11,387 nt of DNA from Ruminococcus sp. (GTDB lineage Bacteria > Bacillota > Clostridia > Oscillospirales > Ruminococcaceae): the NCBI GenBank assembly GCA_019417865.1, contig DYCW01000128.1:1-11387 (forward strand). Reading direction: 5' to 3'. The position numbers and the translations under genes are program-made. The notes under the pieces are model-generated. The model did no database searches. It worked only from the letters and a program-made list of their open reading frames with translations, and was not told the DNA's origin. Positions 7,892 to 11,387 of the stretch are shown here, piece after piece; position 1 is the first letter of the stretch, and each line of letters starts with the position of its first letter.

Positions 7892-8417
7892 GAAATAAGG
7901 AGGCTCCTTTCCAGCAGACAGGAATACCGCTGCAAACTTCTATGACAATTTCCGAGAGACTTGCCAGAGTACAATTGATTCGTCCAAGCTGCTGTAGATA
8001 TGCCTGCATATCAGCATCTTGCGGCACTCGGTCTGTAAAGACCTCATTTGTTACAATGACCAGCATGTCTAAACGGCTGCGTAGAGCCGCAATGCCGGCT
8101 AAAATTGTCTCTGCCGGATGTGTTTGCTGCACACAAAATTGTTCATTAGAGAGCAGGTTGCTGACACATTCCAATAAACCACATCCTCCTACTGGCAGGG
8201 ATTGTGCAGTCTGCAACAAATGGTCTGGTACTTCTATAGTTTGAAACCCTTTTCCGGCACGTTGCCTGCGATGCCGTTTCACCCGCTCTGCACATTCTGC
8301 ATCCCATATCTGCATAGTTGCAAAATAGTAAAGCGGCGTTTGTTTTTGACTTACAGCAAGTCGTTCTGCAAGCTGTGATTTTCCGCTGCCGGAACCACCA
8401 GAGATTAAAATCTGCAT
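7875..8417 (-). CDS. cobU: Adenosylcobinamide kinase / adenosylcobinamide-phosphate guanylyltransferase CobU
   Basis: A 180-residue protein, normal length for CobU, which phosphorylates adenosylcobinamide and then transfers GMP from GTP. The P-loop GGSGSGKS (7-14) is intact. RVKRHRRQRAGKGFQTIEVP contains His49, the counterpart of the guanylylated His of CobU, and LLECVSNLLSNE (81-92) matches the LxDCLTxWxxN region. The C-terminal signature is divergent: TNEVFTDRVPQDAD (123-136) where NEVGxGIVPxxxxxR is expected, with the two glycines replaced. A second CobU-like protein encoded downstream keeps that part. ATG 8417-8415 has AGGTGAG about 6 nt upstream and overlaps the cbiA end by 13 nt. The identification is firm; whether it carries out both reactions alone is open because of the altered C-terminal motif. 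Confidence 0.94.
   Translation of the reverse strand: MQILISGGSGSGKSQLAERLAVSQKQTPLYYFATMQIWDAECAERVKRHRRQRAGKGFQTIEVPDHLLQTAQSLPVGGCGLLECVSNLLSNEQFCVQQTHPAETILAGIAALRSRLDMLVIVTNEVFTDRVPQDADMQAYLQQLGRINCTLASLSEIVIEVCSGIPVCWKGASLFHEILS
7897..7910 (-). promoter_or_regulatory. cobS ribosome binding site inside a short palindrome
   Basis: The minus strand reads AAAGGAGCCTCCTT ahead of the cobS ATG. AAGGAG and CTCCTT are reverse complements separated by one base, so a 5-bp stem with a 3-nt loop could cover the Shine-Dalgarno motif. The second arm also equals the CCUCCUU core of the 16S rRNA 3' end. The site lies within the last codons of cobU, so translating ribosomes could open it. Regulation is inferred only. 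Confidence 0.45.
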
Positions 8418-9808
8418 GACTGCTCACCTGTCTTCTGCATACGGGATTTTTGATAAGCGATACACTGTGCAGCGAACTGCTTTGGAACATGGGGATTGGA
8501 TGGGAAATACCAGTGCGGAAACCCTGCTAAAATGGAACCCTGTTGCTGTATCTCCTGCCACTGTCTTCCATTCGGGCGTTCCACCAAAAAAGCTGTTCCA
8601 TTTCTCGTGCTGTCTGCATAATGAAAACTATGTGCTTTTATTTGTGTTCCTTTTTCTGCTAAAATGGTATCCTGCTGTGCTGTCAACGTGAGATACCCAA
8701 ACCGGCAGAGCTGCTTTTGCATTACAGCTGTTCCAGGAAGCAGACCTGCCATCGGATAAAATGTTCCATTGATATCAGAAAGTGCTTGCAGCAAATATAA
8801 AAATCCGCCGCACTCTGCAAAGATTGGCATATTTTGATTGGCAGCAGTTTTTAGACTTTGTATAAAGGAGCGGTTGCTGCTGAGCTGTGACAAATACAAT
8901 TCCGGATAGCCGCCACCCAAATAAAAACCATCTAAATCTTTTGGCAAAGAGTGATCTGTAAGCGGTGAAACGGAAACCAGTTCCGCTCCACACTGTCGCA
9001 ACAGATCCAAGTTTTCTGCATAGTAAAAACAGAATGCAGCATCCTCTGCAATGCCAAGTCGAAAAGATACAGAATCGGATAAAATTCTTTTTTTTAATGG
9101 CAAAGGCGGTGCAGATGCGGCTAATTCTAATAACGCATCCAATGCAATGTTTTTTTGTGCTGTATCGGAAAGCAACTTTATTTTTTCATCCAGTTGTTCC
9201 ACTTCCGAAGCGGTTAACAAACCCAGATGACGGTTCGGCAGTTGCACAGACGGCAGTTCCGGCAAAAATCCATATACGGGCAATCCCGTTTCTCGTTCAA
9301 TGATTTCTTTATAATAAGATGCCATACTGTTTTTGACACGATTCAGCAAAAAGCCTTTTATGAAATGATTCTGTTCCAGCTGCAAAAAGCCTTTACAGAC
9401 CGCAGCAACAGAACGTCCCATCTTCTGTGGATTCACAACCAACACCACCGGCGTTTGCAGCCATTGAGAAACCGTATAGGCACTGGCTTCTGATGTTTGT
9501 CCAATGCCATCATAAAAGCCCATCGCACCTTCTATGAAAGCAAGATTTGCGTGCTGTGCAGTTTGTGCAACCAGCTGTTGTAGGGCATCCTGCTGTAAGA
9601 AAAAAGGATCAGTATGGTAGACTGCACGTCCTGTTACCTTTTCATGAAACATGGGATCTATATAATCTGGTCCGCTTTTATAACTTTGCACACAAATCTG
9701 TCGCTGTTGAAATGCTGCTAACAAAGCCAGCATCATAGTGGTTTTTCCACTGTCGCTGCCCGTTGCACTAAGCATCAGCCTTGGTGTGGTACAATATGCT
9801 TTTTTCAT
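8405..9808 (-). CDS. cbiA: Cobyrinic acid a,c-diamide synthase CbiA
   Basis: A 467-residue glutamine-dependent amidotransferase that amidates the a and c carboxylates of cobyrinic acid. The ATPase half starts with PRLMLSATGSDSGKTT (9-24, P-loop 17-24), then SYKSGPDYIDPMFH (42-55) and EGAMGFYDGIG (93-103), typical of CbiA/CobB. The amidotransferase half holds GFYLGGGYPELY (294-305) and the nucleophile Cys333 in PIFAECGGFLYLL. The substrate-region motif usually read as GHEFHYS is AHSFHYADS (392-400), and the final HLHF-like motif is replaced by PHWYFPSNP (431-439); these are modest deviations. ATG 9808-9806 has AAAAAGGAGG 9 nt upstream, the strongest ribosome site here. It is the first cob gene in the transcript and lies only 35 nt after the stop of the dockerin-peptidase gene. 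Confidence 0.96.
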   Translation of the reverse strand: MKKAYCTTPRLMLSATGSDSGKTTMMLALLAAFQQRQICVQSYKSGPDYIDPMFHEKVTGRAVYHTDPFFLQQDALQQLVAQTAQHANLAFIEGAMGFYDGIGQTSEASAYTVSQWLQTPVVLVVNPQKMGRSVAAVCKGFLQLEQNHFIKGFLLNRVKNSMASYYKEIIERETGLPVYGFLPELPSVQLPNRHLGLLTASEVEQLDEKIKLLSDTAQKNIALDALLELAASAPPLPLKKRILSDSVSFRLGIAEDAAFCFYYAENLDLLRQCGAELVSVSPLTDHSLPKDLDGFYLGGGYPELYLSQLSSNRSFIQSLKTAANQNMPIFAECGGFLYLLQALSDINGTFYPMAGLLPGTAVMQKQLCRFGYLTLTAQQDTILAEKGTQIKAHSFHYADSTRNGTAFLVERPNGRQWQEIQQQGSILAGFPHWYFPSNPHVPKQFAAQCIAYQKSRMQKTGEQSCRF

Positions 9809-9817
9809 GCTGGCTTT

Positions 9818-9827
9818 CCTCCTTTTT
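9818..9827 (-). promoter_or_regulatory. Strong ribosome binding site of cbiA
   Basis: The minus strand reads AAAAAGGAGG ending 9 nt before the cbiA ATG. It is a near-complete match to the anti-Shine-Dalgarno complement and fixes the cbiA start. It touches the inverted repeat upstream. Confidence 0.8.
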
Positions 9828-9842
9828 CAGAACAATTCTGAA
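9826..9842. repeat. Perfect 7-bp inverted repeat between the peptidase gene and cbiA
   Basis: The arms TTCAGAA (9826-9832) and TTCTGAA (9836-9842) are perfectly complementary around a 3-nt loop. On the minus-strand transcript the hairpin falls just after the peptidase stop codon and abuts AAAAAGGAGG, the cbiA ribosome site. It has only two G-C pairs and is followed by A residues rather than a U tract, so it does not look like an intrinsic terminator for minus-strand transcription. It could influence cbiA translation or mRNA stability, or be a small protein-binding site; none of these is shown. Confidence 0.55.
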
Positions 9843-9843
9843 T

Positions 9844-11387
9844 TTATTGAAACCCCTCATCCATTTCCAGAATCCAACGTTGTGTACTTTCTCCAATATC
9901 ATTTCGGATGACAACATTGCCATATGCATAAAATCCTGTTCCGAGGCTTGATCCCACCTCATCGTTCCATACTGATAGACAAGTACTGCGATTGGCACTG
10001 CATGACAGCATCATAGTGCCATCTGCCTGTGGAACCAATACAAAGGTTTGTGCTGGTGCATCCACAGGACGATAGATTTCTACATTACAGCCACTGACAA
10101 CACCACCGCCCAGTTTTACAATATCCAGCACACGATTCGTTCCATCTATATTGGTTTCATCGGAAGAACACATTGCATATAAACGATAGGCATTGCGATC
10201 CGTATCATAAGAAATCCGGAATAGCTGCGACAAGGATACTTTTTCTGTATCCTGTATCACATTTGTTTTATCTGCATCCATGCCATCTGCAACAGTTAAG
10301 TACAAACCACTTCCAGCATTCCGCAAACGATAAACGCCACCATTTACTATGCCTTCTGTCTCTGTTTTGGAGTCTGTTGTACTATGTAAAACGACAGCAT
10401 TCTTGCCCATCTGTTCATAACGTTGTGCAACCAGTGCCATATCATAAGTTACATTGCCTCGCAGAGGGTCAGCAACCTCTACTGTACCTGCTGATTTGTC
10501 ATAGCCAGTCAGAACCAGACAATGTTCGTTGCTTTTCCATGTAACAGTATCTCCATCTGGTGTTGTCCAGCTACCACCGGTTCCTGGTGCACACATCCCC
10601 ATTGTTGCCCAAAAGACAACTGGTCTGCCGTTTGCCACATAGGACAGCAAATCCGAAAAGTTTGTACCACTGATGTTCTCTGCATAGGATGCATTCTTCT
10701 GTGCGGTAAAGTAAGCATTGGCAGTGGCAACAATGGCAGGTGCATAGCAGCCATAACCATAGGATGTGGTTGGATCGCCGGGAAATACATATTGAAAATC
10801 TGCACCATAATAGATATTATTTAATGTATAGAACAGCATTTTTGGCAAATATGTCTTTGCAATATCTGTTTTTTCTGCTGAAAATCCATCATAATTCAGG
10901 GCAATGGTCAATGCAGTTGCCTCGCAGCCTGTCGGCAAAGAGGGCGAATCATTCTGCAAAATACAAGCCACTGGTAGTTTCACTGCATTTGGCAGAGTGG
11001 TGGTGATCGTGGTTGTAGTCACTGTAGTAGTTGTTGATGTAGTGGTAGAAGTCGTCGACGTTGTGATAGAAGTTGTCGGTGTTGTAGTAGTAGTTATTGT
11101 CGTTGTTGGTACAGTCGTTGTTATCGCTGTCGATATTTCTGTTGTTGTTTCTATACTTGTTTCGCTTGTTTCTGTACTGGTTTCTGATGGTAATGTTGGA
11201 TCTGTAACAGTCGTTGTCACTGGATGGCTTTTTTCATCCACATATTCAGAAAAGGTTCCTACTGGCAAACCAGCAGAACGTTTCGCATAATACTCCAAAA
11301 TTAAAACAGCATCTTCTACACTGATCTTTGTATCATGGTCACAATCTGCACAAAAGAATTGCTGCGGAGAAAGATCCACTTCTAATC
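9844..11387 (-). CDS. Dockerin-containing C39-like cysteine peptidase with ricin-type lectin domain, 5' partial
   Basis: The frame is open to the right edge, so the N-terminus is missing. Numbering from GTG 11379-11377, which lies inside the dockerin and is not a start: residues 12-23 (DCDHDTKISVED) form a Ca-binding loop with Asp at loop positions 1, 3, 5 and 12, followed by AVLILEYYAK, the second half of a type I dockerin. Residues 51-130 are a Thr-rich linker. Residues about 135-332 are a Peptidase_C39_2-type domain: Gln142, catalytic Cys152 in LPTGCEATAL, His286 in NEHCLVLTGYD and Asp304 in VADP. Residues 347-507 form a ricin-type beta-trefoil with QxF/QxW motifs at QLF, QTF and QRW. It is presumably secreted and held on a scaffoldin through cohesin-dockerin binding. 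Substrate is unknown, and further domains may precede the dockerin. Confidence 0.88.
   Translation of the reverse strand, partial: LEVDLSPQQFFCADCDHDTKISVEDAVLILEYYAKRSAGLPVGTFSEYVDEKSHPVTTTVTDPTLPSETSTETSETSIETTTEISTAITTTVPTTTITTTTTPTTSITTSTTSTTTSTTTTVTTTTITTTLPNAVKLPVACILQNDSPSLPTGCEATALTIALNYDGFSAEKTDIAKTYLPKMLFYTLNNIYYGADFQYVFPGDPTTSYGYGCYAPAIVATANAYFTAQKNASYAENISGTNFSDLLSYVANGRPVVFWATMGMCAPGTGGSWTTPDGDTVTWKSNEHCLVLTGYDKSAGTVEVADPLRGNVTYDMALVAQRYEQMGKNAVVLHSTTDSKTETEGIVNGGVYRLRNAGSGLYLTVADGMDADKTNVIQDTEKVSLSQLFRISYDTDRNAYRLYAMCSSDETNIDGTNRVLDIVKLGGGVVSGCNVEIYRPVDAPAQTFVLVPQADGTMMLSCSANRSTCLSVWNDEVGSSLGTGFYAYGNVVIRNDIGESTQRWILEMDEGFQ
10990..11217 (-). repeat. Thr-rich low-complexity linker encoded by ACN/ACA-type codon runs
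   Basis: This tract encodes about 75 residues made mostly of Thr with Ser, Ile, Val and Pro, joining the dockerin to the peptidase domain. At the DNA level the minus strand is a run of ACN triplets, seen on the plus strand as imperfect GTT/GTA/GTC repeats. Mixed third positions mean it is not a pure microsatellite, but it may still vary in length between strains. Such linkers are common in dockerin proteins of ruminococci and are often glycosylated; that last point is general knowledge, not visible here. Confidence 0.85.

Noticed and set aside
9826..9846. Intrinsic terminator after the peptidase gene
   Set aside because: The stem has only two G-C pairs and is followed by A residues and a ribosome site in the minus-strand transcript, not by a U tract.
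10700..10735. GTTGCCACTG-like stretch on the minus strand resembling the B12 box of cobalamin riboswitches
   Set aside because: It encodes conserved residues of the peptidase domain (IVATANAYF) and lacks the flanking riboswitch structure.
10904..11290. Plus-strand open frame with long valine-rich hydrophobic runs that resembles a membrane protein
   Set aside because: It is the complement of the Thr codon tract in the dockerin-peptidase gene; ACN read backwards gives GTN-type codons. The real frame has clear domain homology.

Overview
The window is part of a cobalamin (vitamin B12) biosynthesis operon from an anaerobic, probably Ruminococcus-like Bacillota bacterium. All twelve coding regions lie on the minus strand, so transcription runs from the right edge to the left. 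The presence of CbiD, CbiE/CbiT, CbiL and CbiF marks the anaerobic (cobalt-early) route. The host guess rests on three things: a secreted protein carrying a cellulosome-type dockerin repeat and a long Thr-rich linker, strong AGGAGG-type ribosome binding sites, and moderate-to-low GC. It is an inference, not a species call.

Layout in transcription order. At 11387-9844 lies the 3' part of a gene for a secreted protein: the second half of a dockerin, a Thr-rich linker, a C39-like cysteine peptidase and a ricin-type beta-trefoil. Only 35 nt later the cob genes begin: cbiA (9808-8405), cobU (8417-7875), cobS (7891-7115), a 133-residue CobU-like gene (7118-6717), cbiB (6720-5737), cobD (5700-4633), cbiP/cobQ (4620-3109), cbiD (3112-2030), a fused cbiET (2033-819), cbiL (822-127) and the first 32 codons of cbiF (96-1).

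How the genes work together. CbiL, CbiF, CbiD, CbiE and CbiT perform C-methylations and the C12-side-chain decarboxylation of the cobalt-corrin ring. CbiA and CbiP amidate the ring side chains. CobD makes the aminopropanol phosphate that CbiB attaches. CobU activates the cobinamide, and CobS joins the lower nucleotide loop at the membrane. Late-pathway genes come first in the transcript and ring-modifying genes last. The remaining anaerobic genes (cbiG, cbiH, cbiJ, cbiC, a cobaltochelatase) and cobT are not in the window and may lie to the left. Neighbouring genes overlap or are separated by at most 36 nt; five junctions are 4-nt ATGA/TTGA overlaps, which suggests translational coupling. There is no gene-free stretch above 300 bases, and I saw no RNA gene, CRISPR array, insertion sequence or cobalamin riboswitch.

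Most of the window is a well-known pathway. The points that merit a second look are the two CobU-family proteins whose motif losses appear complementary, the close attachment of a cellulosome-type peptidase gene to the front of a B12 operon without an evident terminator, and two short inverted repeats at ribosome binding sites.
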